Positions 1-8,534 of a stretch of DNA of 64,000 bases are shown piece after piece; the first letter of the stretch is position 1; every line of letters starts with the position of its first letter. The stretch is from CAVXHV01 sp963761445 (lineage in GTDB: Bacteria; Planctomycetota; Planctomycetia; Isosphaerales; Isosphaeraceae). Under the pieces are notes generated by a model that worked only from the letters and a program-made list of their open reading frames with translations, did no database searches and had not been told where the DNA came from. The position numbers and the translations under genes are program-made. The stretch covers positions 62,001 through 126,000 of the forward strand of contig CAVXHV010000017.1 of the NCBI GenBank assembly GCA_963761445.1, written 5' to 3'.

Positions 1-798
1 GAAGGCGTCGACCATCGCGCAGAATTCGTGCCAGGGGGCGTAGCGCTCGGGGTTGTTGGAGTAAGCCGCCTTGGGAGCGCAGAAGAGAACGGGGTTGTAA
101 CCCCAGAAGTTGCGCAGCTTCTCGCCGGTGAGCGGATTGACGAAGTGGCAGTCGTTTTCGTCGAACTCGTCGACGGGGAGCAATTCGACGGTGGTGATTC
201 CGAGGTCGGCGAGCTCGCGGGCTTTTTCGGCCAAGCCGGCGTAGGTTCCGGGATAGCGCACGCCGGAGCTGGGGTCGATCGTATAACCGCGCACGTGTAG
301 CTCGTAGATGATCATATCTTCCCGATGTATGCGCGGGCTGTCGACGCGGGGGCGTTCGATCATGGATTCGGTCATGAGGCAGCGGCGCGGGAGGTTGCCG
401 GAAAGCCCCCAGGGCCGACCGCAGGAGAGAGCGCGTGAGTAGGGGTCGTGCAGAATGAACCGGGTGTCAAAGCGGTGGCCGTTGTCCTTGGGTCCGTCGA
501 CGCGATAGCCGTAGCAAAACTCGGCGGGCAGGCCGTCGACGCGGACGTGCCAGTGGTCGCCGGTGCGGTTGTGGACGGGGTCAAGGGGGATCTCGGCGTG
601 GATCTCGCCGTCGCACGGTTCTGACAGGATGAGCCAGACGTTCGTTCCATGCCGGCAAAGCAGCACGAAATTGATGCCGGTGGGGGTGGCGACGGCGCCG
701 GCGGGAATGGGGCTGCCGCGGGTGACGATCAAGGGACTGTCGCGGTAGCTGTATTCGATGGACCTGGCGTCTTTCGGGTTCTCGATCAAGTTCGGCAT
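1..798 (-). CDS. glgX: Glycogen debranching enzyme GlgX/isoamylase-type, N-terminal part (runs off window)
   Basis: The minus strand stays open from an ATG at 798 to the window edge (266 codons), so the catalytic half lies outside. The N-terminus reads like the CBM48 domain of GlgX/isoamylase enzymes: RGSPIPAGAVATPTGINF near residues 27-44, then a beta-sandwich region with DHWHVRV and FCYGYRVDGP. The start of the GH13 barrel follows near residues 165-215, with YELHVRGYT, GITTVELLPVDEF and FWGYNP, all typical of this family. The family hydrolyses alpha-1,6 branch points of glycogen or limit dextrins in the cytoplasm. The ATG at 798 is chosen because it lies about 25 residues before the first conserved block; the frame stays open further upstream. 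Catalytic residues cannot be checked here. A trehalose-forming relative (TreX-like) is possible. Confidence 0.82.
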   Translation of the reverse strand, partial: MPNLIENPKDARSIEYSYRDSPLIVTRGSPIPAGAVATPTGINFVLLCRHGTNVWLILSEPCDGEIHAEIPLDPVHNRTGDHWHVRVDGLPAEFCYGYRVDGPKDNGHRFDTRFILHDPYSRALSCGRPWGLSGNLPRRCLMTESMIERPRVDSPRIHREDMIIYELHVRGYTIDPSSGVRYPGTYAGLAEKARELADLGITTVELLPVDEFDENDCHFVNPLTGEKLRNFWGYNPVLFCAPKAAYSNNPERYAPWHEFCAMVDAF

Positions 799-1013
799 TT
801 CGATCTTTGCGCCGGTGCGTGCGAGGGATGGACTGAATCTGGCCCGGACTGTGCCGATGCCGATTCTCCGGGGGGCATCATTTGGAGTCAAGCGAATTAG
901 GTGGGCGGGGAGCTCTTGACCACGCGATCTGAATCGATTCTTGCAACGATCATGGTCGAGGAGGATAATCGGCGCATGAGGGCGAGCGGTGTGGTTCATA
1001 AGGGAGCTGATCG

Positions 1014-1439
1014 ATGGCTGCTGATCCGATTCCCAAGGAATTTGCGATCCGGACGCCGTGCTTGATGGACTGGGACAGCATGATCGGAGATGACGACCGC
1101 AAGCGGTTCTGCGCGGGGTGCGGCAAGCACGTCTTTAACCTCACCGCGATGAGCAGGGCCGAGGCGGCCTCGGTTGTCTCGGCGATTCGTGATCGCGGGG
1201 AGAGACGGTGCCTCCGTTTGTACAAGCGTCACGATGGCTCGCTCGCGGCGTCGAGCTGCGAGCCGGCGCCGGCTGGCGTGCGGGGAGCCTGGCAGTTCAC
1301 ACTACGATCGATCATGGCCGTCATTGCGGGCTGCGCGGCGCTCCTGGGACTGGCGAAGTGGCTTGCCCCGCAATTCAAGCAGCCGCCAAAGCCGGCGCCG
1401 GCCGCTAATGCTCGAGTCATCGTGGGCGACGTGTACTAA
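1014..1439 (+). CDS. Hypothetical cysteine-containing protein with one C-terminal membrane helix
   Basis: A 141-aa protein with an AAGGGAG-type ribosome site just before the ATG. The N-terminal 60 residues hold TPCLMDWDSMIGDD and RFCAGCGKHVFNLTAMSRAE, a cysteine pattern (Cys17, then CAGC) seen in many small planctomycete proteins of unknown function; it may bind a metal. A further Cys lies at about residue 67 (RRCLRLYKR). Residues of about 93-117 are hydrophobic (SIMAVIAGCAALLGLAKWLA), predicting a membrane helix, followed by a Pro/Ala-rich tail. I see no catalytic motif. It lies 8 bp before the next small gene on the same strand, so they may be co-transcribed. Confidence 0.72.
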   Translation: MAADPIPKEFAIRTPCLMDWDSMIGDDDRKRFCAGCGKHVFNLTAMSRAEAASVVSAIRDRGERRCLRLYKRHDGSLAASSCEPAPAGVRGAWQFTLRSIMAVIAGCAALLGLAKWLAPQFKQPPKPAPAANARVIVGDVY

Positions 1440-1447
1440 AGATTCAA

Positions 1448-1720
1448 ATGCTCTACATGGTGGTGGAACGGTTCAAGCCGGGGGCCGCCGTTGAGGTTTA
1501 TCGACGTGCGCGCGAGCACGGGCGGTTGTTGCCCGATGGATTGGCGTATGTTTCGAGCTCGGTCGACCACGATTTCACGACGTGTTTTCAGATCATGGAG
1601 ACCGAGGACGAGACGTTAATTTCGCAATGGATAAAGAAGTGGGAGGATCTTGTTGAGTTCGAGGTTATTCCGGTTCGGACTTCGGCGGAGGCGCTGGGGG
1701 TGATTGGGTCGCGGTTGTGA
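1448..1720 (+). CDS. DUF3303-family small protein
   Basis: A 90-aa protein starting MLYMVVERFKPG with PDGLAYVSSSVD, CFQIMETED and a C-terminal KWEDLVEFEVIPV. This matches the layout of DUF3303 proteins, small ferredoxin-like-fold (dimeric alpha/beta barrel type) proteins with no assigned reaction. Length is normal for the family and no signal peptide or membrane segment is seen. It follows the 141-aa gene by 8 bp. The call rests on recognition of the conserved N-terminal MLYMV.E.F and the C-terminal FEV.PV.TS pattern. Confidence 0.8.
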   Translation: MLYMVVERFKPGAAVEVYRRAREHGRLLPDGLAYVSSSVDHDFTTCFQIMETEDETLISQWIKKWEDLVEFEVIPVRTSAEALGVIGSRL

Positions 1721-1740
1721 CTTGCGGGATGGGATATCCA

Positions 1741-1957
1741 GCGGATGGCACACGGCGTGTGCCTGCTACGGGGTGCTTGGCGGGCGGTGCTTGATCTTTG
1801 GTGCTCTCGCGATCTGGTCCGCAATGGCGGACCCTACAATTCAGACGGAGCGGACGGCACACGGCGTGTGCCTGCTGCAGGGTGCTTGGCGGGGCGGTGC
1901 TTGATCTTTGGTGCTCTCGCGATCTGGTCCGCAATGGCGGACCCTACGATTCAGCGG
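1741..1957. repeat. Tandem duplication (about 110 bp x 2) carrying two kinds of palindrome
   Basis: Two nearly identical units lie head to tail (hairpins at 1747-1763 and 1856-1872; 1816-1833 and 1926-1943, offset 109-110 bp). Each has the perfect palindrome GGCACACGGCGTGTGCC and then GGTCCGCAATGGCGGACC. In most copies the palindrome is followed at once, or after 2 bases, by CTAC (GTAG on the other strand); the second 1856 copy has TGC in its place. The arrangement resembles REP/BIME elements. Confidence 0.85.
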
Positions 1958-2020
1958 TCTGCTGCGGCACCACTGCTAGTGGCGTGCTCGTGCGACGCGG
2001 TTTGTGGCGGATTGACCACG

Positions 2021-3832
2021 TCAGCGATACGCAGATGCCTGGATTCCGTAGAGCTCGGCGTACTTCTTGCCGCTGGATAGGAGCTCCTCGTGGCTGCCCA
2101 CTTCGGCCACGTGAGAGCCGTCGAGGACCACGATAATGTCTGCCATCCGCACGGTGCTGAAGCGGTGCGAGACGAGGATCGTGATCCGGCCGTCCGCGTT
2201 CGCGGTATCGCCGTTGGATTTACCGCCTCGCGCGGCGGCGGCGAAGCGTTCGAACAGGGCGTGCTCGGTCTCGGCGTCGAGGGCGGCGGTGGGCTCGTCG
2301 AGGACGAGAAGGAGCGGGTGGTCGCGCATGAAGCCGCGGGCCAGGGCGAGCTTTTGCCACTGGCCGAAGCTCACCTCGACGCCATCGGGCCAGGTTTTGC
2401 CGAGCTGCGTATCGAGGCCGGCGGCGAACCTGTCGATCACGTCGAGGGCACCCGCACGCTCGACGGCCGATTGCACGGCGTGGCCGTCGTCGATGCGTGG
2501 GAGATCGCCGAGACCCACGGATTGACGGGCGCTGAACTCGAAACGGAAGAAATCCTGAAATGCGCCGGCAAGCCTCGAACGCCAGGCTTCGATCGGCATT
2601 CGCGCGAGGTCTCGACCGTCCACGAGAATGCGACCTTCGGTCGGGTGATACAGCCGGGCGAGGAGCTTTACAAGCGTCGTCTTGCCGGCCCCGTTCTCGC
2701 CGACGATCGCCACGACCGAGCCTGGCTTCAAGTCGAGGCACACATCCTCGAGCACGCGTTTTTCGGTTCCAGGATAGGTGAAAGACACGTGGTCGAAGCG
2801 TATCCCGGTTGAAAGTCGCTCGGGGACGGACACATCGGCGTGCTCGGACTGGGCGGCCGCGTAATCTTCGAGCCAGGCCATGCGGATGGAACCGTCGAGC
2901 CAGATTCCGCGCAGAAAGCCAATCTCGCCGACCGTGGCGCCGATATACGCCGAGAGCCGCGAGCCGGCCGCGAGCACCAGGAGGAGCTGCCCGGGCGAGC
3001 CGTGGACTCCGACGGCGACGAACGCGACGGCCGACACGAAGCCGGCGCCGAAGACCGCCCAGGCGAGCGTGTTCCAGATCGCGGTATCGCGGCGGGCCTG
3101 CGCGATGGGGCCATACCAGCGGTCCCATGCCGCGCGGCGGCCGGAGATCAAGCGGTCGCCGATCCGCGTGACCCGAACTTCCTTGCCGGGCGCTGCTGTG
3201 GTGGCCGTGACGAACAAGTGACGCGCCAGCCGGGCGGACGGGGCACCGCGTTCTTCGGCGGCGCGCTCCACCCCCGGCCGCCACGCGGAGGCAAGCACCG
3301 TCGGCAACGCACAGACTGCCAGAAGCGCGAGCGCCGGATGAACGGACATGAGCAACGCCAAAGTCACACCGAGCCTCAAGATCCAGCCGCAGGTTGCGAA
3401 AAGCGACATGTACATGTGATCGAGCACAAATACCTGGTTGCGCAGGACAGCGAGCCGGTTCAGGTATTCCGGACGCTCGTGGTGCTCGATCGTGGCGACG
3501 GAGGCCTGGAGCTGGGCCACGTGTGATTCGAGCGCGATCGTCAGGCGGTCACGAAACCGCCGCTGAGTGCGATCGCTGACGACACGCAAGAACCAGGTCA
3601 GGGTTGCGGATGCTCCCAGGCCCAGGGCCGCGGCCACGGCCAGGCCGCGGTTGTGGGCCAGCGCGGCGTCGGCGAGGAATTTGAGCCAGAGGGCGAGCAG
3701 GGCGTCGGGCAAGGCCGAGAGGAGCGAGAACGAGAAGGCCACGACGAGAAGCTTGGGCTCGGCCTCATACGCCCGTTTCAACGCTCGCCACATCGAGGGC
3801 AGGGCGGGGGGCAAGCCGTCACGTGAGGACAT
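2021..3832 (-). CDS. ABC transporter, fused permease and ATPase (exporter half-transporter A)
   Basis: A 603-aa half-transporter: an N-terminal membrane domain of about 320 residues and a C-terminal nucleotide-binding domain. Walker A is GENGAGKTT near residue 380, the signature is VSFGQWQKLALARG near 487, Walker B is LLLVLDEPTAALD near 507 and the H-loop is LVSHRFSTVR. The signature departs from LSGGQ (F in place of the second position of GG), as seen in one subunit of heterodimeric exporters. Its start overlaps the 3-prime end of the next ABC gene by 14 bp, so the two are translationally coupled and probably form a heterodimer. The family exports lipids, peptides or drugs using ATP; the substrate cannot be told from sequence. 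Confidence 0.93.
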   Translation of the reverse strand: MSSRDGLPPALPSMWRALKRAYEAEPKLLVVAFSFSLLSALPDALLALWLKFLADAALAHNRGLAVAAALGLGASATLTWFLRVVSDRTQRRFRDRLTIALESHVAQLQASVATIEHHERPEYLNRLAVLRNQVFVLDHMYMSLFATCGWILRLGVTLALLMSVHPALALLAVCALPTVLASAWRPGVERAAEERGAPSARLARHLFVTATTAAPGKEVRVTRIGDRLISGRRAAWDRWYGPIAQARRDTAIWNTLAWAVFGAGFVSAVAFVAVGVHGSPGQLLLVLAAGSRLSAYIGATVGEIGFLRGIWLDGSIRMAWLEDYAAAQSEHADVSVPERLSTGIRFDHVSFTYPGTEKRVLEDVCLDLKPGSVVAIVGENGAGKTTLVKLLARLYHPTEGRILVDGRDLARMPIEAWRSRLAGAFQDFFRFEFSARQSVGLGDLPRIDDGHAVQSAVERAGALDVIDRFAAGLDTQLGKTWPDGVEVSFGQWQKLALARGFMRDHPLLLVLDEPTAALDAETEHALFERFAAAARGGKSNGDTANADGRITILVSHRFSTVRMADIIVVLDGSHVAEVGSHEELLSSGKKYAELYGIQASAYR

Positions 3833-5636
3833 CGTAGGTCACCCCTTCCTCTTCGCCTTCGCCGCTTTCGGAGCCGAAGCGCTGGGCCTGAAGGTCGAAC
3901 ATGGTGCGGTAACGGCCACCTGAGGCCATCAGCTCGTCGTGGGTGCCGAGCTCGACGGCGCGCCCGCCTTCGAGCACGCAGATGCGATCGGCGTGGCGGA
4001 CGGTGGAGAACCGGTGCGAGATGAGGATCGTGGTCGTGTGCCTGGTGGCGGTGAGGATGCGGTCGAAGATCTCGGCCTCGCCACGGACGTCGAGCTGGGC
4101 GGTCGGCTCGTCGAGGAGCACCAGGCCGGCGCCCTGGAGCACGGCGCAGAGCGCTCGCGCCAGCGCCACACGCTGCCACTGGCCGCCGGAGAGATCGGTG
4201 CCGCCTTCGTAGCCGCGGGCGAGGATCGTATCGAGGGAGGCAAGATCGGCGCCGCCTGCGTCGGCGAGCGCGGCGCGAATGACATCGTCAGGGGCTCCGG
4301 CGGGTGCGACGTTGTCGCGGAGCGGCAGCTCGAAGCGGACGAAATCCTGGAAGACCGCGGTGATCTGGCTGCGCCAGGCGTCGAGGTCGAGGTCGCGCAG
4401 GTCGATGCCGTCGACCTCGATTGCGCCGGACTGGGGGTCATAAAGGCGGCAGAGGAGTTTGGCGAGCGTGGTCTTGCCGGCGCCGTTCTGGCCGACGATG
4501 GCGAGCGACGTTCCGGCGGGAATCGTGAGGTCCAGTCCTTCGAGCACGTTTTCGGTGGAATTCGGGTATGCGAATGTGAGGTTTCGGAATCGCACCTCGC
4601 GGGCCGGAAGACCGGCAGCCGATCGCGAGCCGGGGGAGAGGCGGCCGGCGGGGGCCATGGCTTCCTCGAGCCGCAGCGTTGCGGCGACGGGTGCGGAGGC
4701 GCTGTCGAGAGCCCACGAGAGGCCGCCGAAGGCGATCATGCTGGTGGTGATGGCGGCGGTGGCATAGGTTGCCACTCGGTCGAGGGCGAGGGTGCCATTG
4801 GTTGCGGCGACTGCGAGGGCTCCGAAGACGAGAAAGTTGGCGGCGAGAACCAGCACGAGGCTCCAGGCCACGGGCCGCTCGCGCAGGCGAGTGGCTTTCC
4901 ACTGAAGCTCGAAGAGCCGGCGGCGGTTGGAGCGGAACCGATCAACGGTCCAGGCCGCCAGGCCGAAGAGGCGGAGCTCTTTGGCTGCGGGTGCATCGAC
5001 GGCGAGGCGATAGGCATAGTCGGCGTGTCGTTGTGCTCCGCGCACTTCGTCCGTATTGCGATCGCGCCAGACGGCGCTTTCCTTGAGAAGCCAGTGAGTC
5101 GCGAGCCAGGCGCCGGCCAGGACGAGCGGCGCCCACCAGGCGAAGCCCGCGAGCAAGGCCGCCGAAGTCAGGCCGGCGATCATCTCGACCAAGCCGGACG
5201 CGATAAAATCCATTGAAATCCAGATCGGCGGGCCACTGATGCCCATGTCGAAGTCGCGCGCCATCGAGAAGTCGCTTGTGAGCTTGGGGTCTTCAAGGTG
5301 CCCCATGCCGGGCGGCCGGACACACGCGACGGCTAGCCGGTCGTAGAGCCATGAAGCCGTGCGGCTGCCGAGATTGGCACCAATGGCGCGGTGAATCGAG
5401 GAAAGAACCTGGAGGGGGATGAACACGACGGCCACGACGAGCAAGGGCAGAGTCAGGCTTTCGTTCCGCTCGACGGCGCCCACGAGCAGGCCGATGGCGA
5501 TCGCGAAGACCGCGGGGAGCACGCCGCGGAGCGCGAGCACGGACCACCACGCGAGCGCGAGCGGGCGATCGGCTCTGGGCAGAACGGAGAAGAACTTGAC
5601 CTGGTCCTTGGCGAGCAAGCGGTCAAACATGGGCAT
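3819..5636 (-). CDS. ABC transporter, fused permease and ATPase (exporter half-transporter B)
   Basis: A 605-aa half-transporter, partner of the preceding minus-strand gene. Six hydrophobic segments occupy roughly residues 20-310; the ATPase domain has Walker A GQNGAGKTTLAKL near residue 382, a canonical signature LSGGQWQRVALARAL near 482, Walker B LVLLDEPTAQLD near 507 and LISHRFSTVR. It begins 13 bp after the end of the alpha/beta hydrolase gene and overlaps its partner by 14 bp, giving a three-gene operon read leftward. A plausible picture is a heterodimeric inner-membrane exporter with an associated hydrolase; this role is inferred from context only. Confidence 0.93.
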   Translation of the reverse strand: MPMFDRLLAKDQVKFFSVLPRADRPLALAWWSVLALRGVLPAVFAIAIGLLVGAVERNESLTLPLLVVAVVFIPLQVLSSIHRAIGANLGSRTASWLYDRLAVACVRPPGMGHLEDPKLTSDFSMARDFDMGISGPPIWISMDFIASGLVEMIAGLTSAALLAGFAWWAPLVLAGAWLATHWLLKESAVWRDRNTDEVRGAQRHADYAYRLAVDAPAAKELRLFGLAAWTVDRFRSNRRRLFELQWKATRLRERPVAWSLVLVLAANFLVFGALAVAATNGTLALDRVATYATAAITTSMIAFGGLSWALDSASAPVAATLRLEEAMAPAGRLSPGSRSAAGLPAREVRFRNLTFAYPNSTENVLEGLDLTIPAGTSLAIVGQNGAGKTTLAKLLCRLYDPQSGAIEVDGIDLRDLDLDAWRSQITAVFQDFVRFELPLRDNVAPAGAPDDVIRAALADAGGADLASLDTILARGYEGGTDLSGGQWQRVALARALCAVLQGAGLVLLDEPTAQLDVRGEAEIFDRILTATRHTTTILISHRFSTVRHADRICVLEGGRAVELGTHDELMASGGRYRTMFDLQAQRFGSESGEGEEEGVTYDVLT

Positions 5637-5648
5637 TCCTTCGTTTTT

Positions 5649-6341
5649 TCAACTGAGCGATTTTGCCCAATGACTGACGACTCGGGCCATTTCGACGAAG
5701 ACATCTTCGTCGCTGGCGCGCGAGCGTTTCAGGGTGTGATAACCGTGGTCCGCCGTATCAACGAGGTGAAGCGTCGCACGCTGCCCGAGCTTCTTGCAGA
5801 CGGGCTCGAGCAGGTCGAGATGGGCGAGATCGTCGCGTGTTCCGCTGAGAAAGAGCATGGGAATCGTGACGTCGCGAAGGTGGTCGGCCCGTTTTGTGTC
5901 TGGCTTGCCGGGTTGGTGAAGCGGAAACGAGAAGAAGACCAGGCCGTGCACGCCCGCGAGGGGCGACTGCGAGGCTGCCGTTGAGGTCATGCGACCGCCG
6001 AAGGAATGGCCGCCGGCCAGCAGTGGAAGGCCGCGGGCGGCGCGCGCAGCGGCTGCGACGGCGGAACGGACGGTCGTGGTGCAGACTTCCGGGGAGTCTC
6101 GGCCTTTGCCGTGTTCCATGTATGGGAAGTTATAGCGGAAGGTTGCGATGGCTTTCTCTGCCAGATTATCTGCGATCGATTGGAGCGTGGCGTGCCGCAT
6201 GTTCGTGCTCGCGCCGTGGCCGAGGATGAGGAGGTGGGTGGCGTTCTTGGGCCGAAGCAAGAGCGCGGAGACCTCGCCCTTTTCCGGCGTCGCGTGGAAT
6301 TTCAGCTCTTTTGCGGTATGGGACAGCATGGCGCTTCTCAT
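5649..6341 (-). CDS. Alpha/beta hydrolase, KANL3/Tex30-like
   Basis: A 230-aa soluble protein. The nucleophile elbow is AGGHSFGGRMTS (Ser in GHSFGG) and the oxyanion segment is ILGHGASTNMRH; the C-terminal part has FLSGTRDDL (acid) and TADHGYH (His), completing a Ser-Asp-His triad. The FRYNFPY segment is typical of the KANL3/Tex30 branch of alpha/beta hydrolases. No signal peptide is seen. It is the first gene of a leftward operon with the two ABC half-transporters. The natural substrate is unknown; dienelactone-hydrolase-like esterase activity is the closest family guess. Confidence 0.85.
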   Translation of the reverse strand: MRSAMLSHTAKELKFHATPEKGEVSALLLRPKNATHLLILGHGASTNMRHATLQSIADNLAEKAIATFRYNFPYMEHGKGRDSPEVCTTTVRSAVAAAARAARGLPLLAGGHSFGGRMTSTAASQSPLAGVHGLVFFSFPLHQPGKPDTKRADHLRDVTIPMLFLSGTRDDLAHLDLLEPVCKKLGQRATLHLVDTADHGYHTLKRSRASDEDVFVEMARVVSHWAKSLS

Positions 6342-6406
6342 GTGGTCTTTTGAACAGTAGAGAAAGAATAACCGCGGCGGTGCGCGAAGGCAAGGCTGTT
6401 GATCCT

Positions 6407-6428
6407 GTCCGAAGATGGCGGACCCTAC
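6407..6428. repeat. REP-like palindrome (GGTCCGC family) with CTAC foot
   Basis: GTCCGAAGATGGCGGAC followed by CCTAC. It is a divergent copy of the palindrome at 1816 and 1926, with the same 3-prime CCCTACA context. Confidence 0.6.
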
Positions 6429-6500
6429 ATTTTGTGATTCGGAGCGCGGGTGGCGGAGTTCACGCCAAGTTGGTCTAATCGGTCGCTCTTGCCGGCGGAC

Positions 6501-6523
6501 GGCACACGGCGTGTGCCTGCTAC
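6501..6523. repeat. REP-like palindrome (GGCACAC family) with CTAC foot
   Basis: A perfect GGCACACGGCGTGTGCC palindrome followed by TGCTAC, identical to the copy at 1747. It lies about 40 bp upstream of the MFS gene. Confidence 0.75.
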
Positions 6524-6559
6524 AGCGCTGGCTTCGGAACGGCTTTCTGGATGAATTGA

Positions 6560-7820
6560 ATGTCTGCTGGACGTGATCGGGCTTTACTCGACGATGATTC
6601 TGCGTCGCTGCTGTCGCGCCAGCCGTATGTGAGGTTTCTCGCCGGGCGGTTCCTGGGCACGCTGGCCACGAACTCGCAGTCGGTGGTGATCGCGTGGGAG
6701 GTGTATGCGATTGCGCGAGAGACGATGTCGATGGCGGAGGCGTCGTTTACCGTTGGTATGATCGGGCTGGTGCAGTTCCTGCCGCTGTTTGCACTTTCTC
6801 TCATCGCGGGTGAGACCGCAGACCGCCACGATCGCCGCCTGATACTCTCGCTTTGTTATGTGAGCAATTTTCTGATATCGGCGGCATTCGCCTGGAGGTC
6901 GACGCTTGGCGGCGGGTTGTGGACGTTGTTTGGGCTCGCGGCCCTGTTCGGCTGCTCGCGGGCGTTTTTCATGCCGACTGCGAGTGCGCTGGGACCGATG
7001 CTGGTTCCGCTGCATTTGCTGCCGAAGGCGATCGCGACCAATTCGCTGGTGGCGCAGCTCGGGCAGATTCTGGGGCCGGCGCTGGGAGGGCTCTTGTGCG
7101 GCGTGGTCGACGACTGCGGGTTATGGGGTCAGCGCTCTCCTTTTTGCGGCGGCTGCGATCTGTGCGATCTCGATCCGCGCGGATACCCGGCCGCGACTGG
7201 AGGCGGGCCGGTCGCGGGTCGCCCAGATCAGGGAGGGGCTCGGGTACTTGTGGGGGAACAAGCTGGTGCTGGGGGCGATCTCCCTGGACCTTTTTGCCGT
7301 GCTGCTGGGTGGAGCGACCGGATTGTTGCCGGTGTTTGCTCGAGACGTGCTGCGGGTCGGCCCACATGGGTTCGGCATTCTGCGCACGTCGCCGGCCATC
7401 GGGGCGCTTCTGGTGGCCGGGTATCTGGCGCGACGGCCGATCCGAGCTCGAGCGGGCGTGAAGATGCTGCTGGCGGTTGGACTGTTCGGGCTGATGACGA
7501 TCGTGTTTGCCTACTCGCGCTGGGTGCCGCTGTCCGTGTTCGCCCTCGCCGTTCTGGGCGGGGCCGACATGGTGTCGGTCTTCACGCGGCAGAGCCTGGT
7601 GCAGATCGCGACGCCTGACCCGATGCGGGGGCGGGTGTCGGCGGTTGCGACGTTATTTATCGGGGCGTCGAACGAGCTGGGGGAGTTCGAAAGCGGGTTT
7701 GTGGCCCGGTTGCTGGGACCGGTGGGGTCGGTGGCCTTCGGTGGGGCGGGGGCGATGGCCGTGACGGCGGTCTGGGCGTGGCTGTTTCCGCGGCTGCGGG
7801 AGGCGGACCGGTTGGTGTGA
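6560..7820 (+). pseudogene. MFS transporter (EntS/MFS_3-like), split by a frameshift near 7110-7130
   Basis: From 6560 the frame encodes the first half of a major facilitator protein: VRFLAGRFLGTLA, GLVQFLPLFALSLIAG, the intracellular-loop motif ETADRHDRRLI and GPALGGLLCGVVDD. After about 7110 that frame turns to nonsense and the +1 frame takes over with GYGVSALLFAAAAIC, WGNKLVLGAISLDLFAVLLG, ATGLLPVFARDVL and a normal C-terminus ending at 7820. Joined, the product would be about 418 aa with 11-12 helices, the usual length. The shift fits one inserted base. It is either a real pseudogene or a sequence error; coding quality on both sides is good, which favours a recent event or error. The substrate is unknown. 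Confidence 0.82.
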
Positions 7821-8534
7821 TAGCGAGGGCGCAAATCAAGCGAACAGGGCATCTGAGCATCGAAGCGGATTCCCCGCCACATCGTGTGGGCGGAAAAAAT
7901 CGGTAACCGAGCATTCAGATCGCGGCACTGTTATTCCGTACGCCGGGATGGCCTTTCAAGGGCGCACGCACAGCTCCAGTGCGGCGACGATTTTCGAATG
8001 ATGCGTCGGGCCCAGGGAGACCTTCGGTCTAGCGGGAGGGCGGCGACCCTTCGGGTGCCCGAGACCCACGCCCAATAGAGCAGAAATCCCTTCGCGGAGC
8101 GAAGGGCGACAATGGGGCGGCGACCTTTCGGGTGATCAGGAGTCTCGCGCCGAACAAGTCTGGCCGGAGAGCCATATTCTGCGTCCAGAGGCTCACGGCG
8201 GCGCCGGCCCTGCCTGGATCGACTATTCGCTCGAGTAACGCTCACGGGATGTGACGAACCAAGTGGCGAGCCTGGTTGTCGCCCCCCCGGCAGGATGTCG
8301 GTGCTGCGCCGGAAAAAGTGTAACCCGGGTATCCGCTTCGGGGCACTCTCAAATAGTGCGGGGCGATGACGGACGACTGTCGCGATCACGTTCAGCAGGT
8401 TGAAGCATCGTTGTCGAAAGGCAACAGAGGCTTCATCCGATGGATTGCGAAATCACTCTGTTCATCAACCAACGGCGACGTTCGCGTTGCCACATACACA
8501 TATGGCCGAATAGGGCACTATTGAGGAGATTACC
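7821..8534. other. Intergenic region with a REP-like palindrome and a short direct repeat
   Basis: No convincing gene. It holds the palindrome CCCTTCGCGGAGCGAAGGG at 8088-8106 followed by CGAC, and a 16-18 bp direct repeat (GGCGGCGACC then CTTCGGGT or TTTCGGGT) near 8039 and 8114. The last 130 bp before 8535 are presumably the leader of the secreted-protein genes. Confidence 0.55.
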
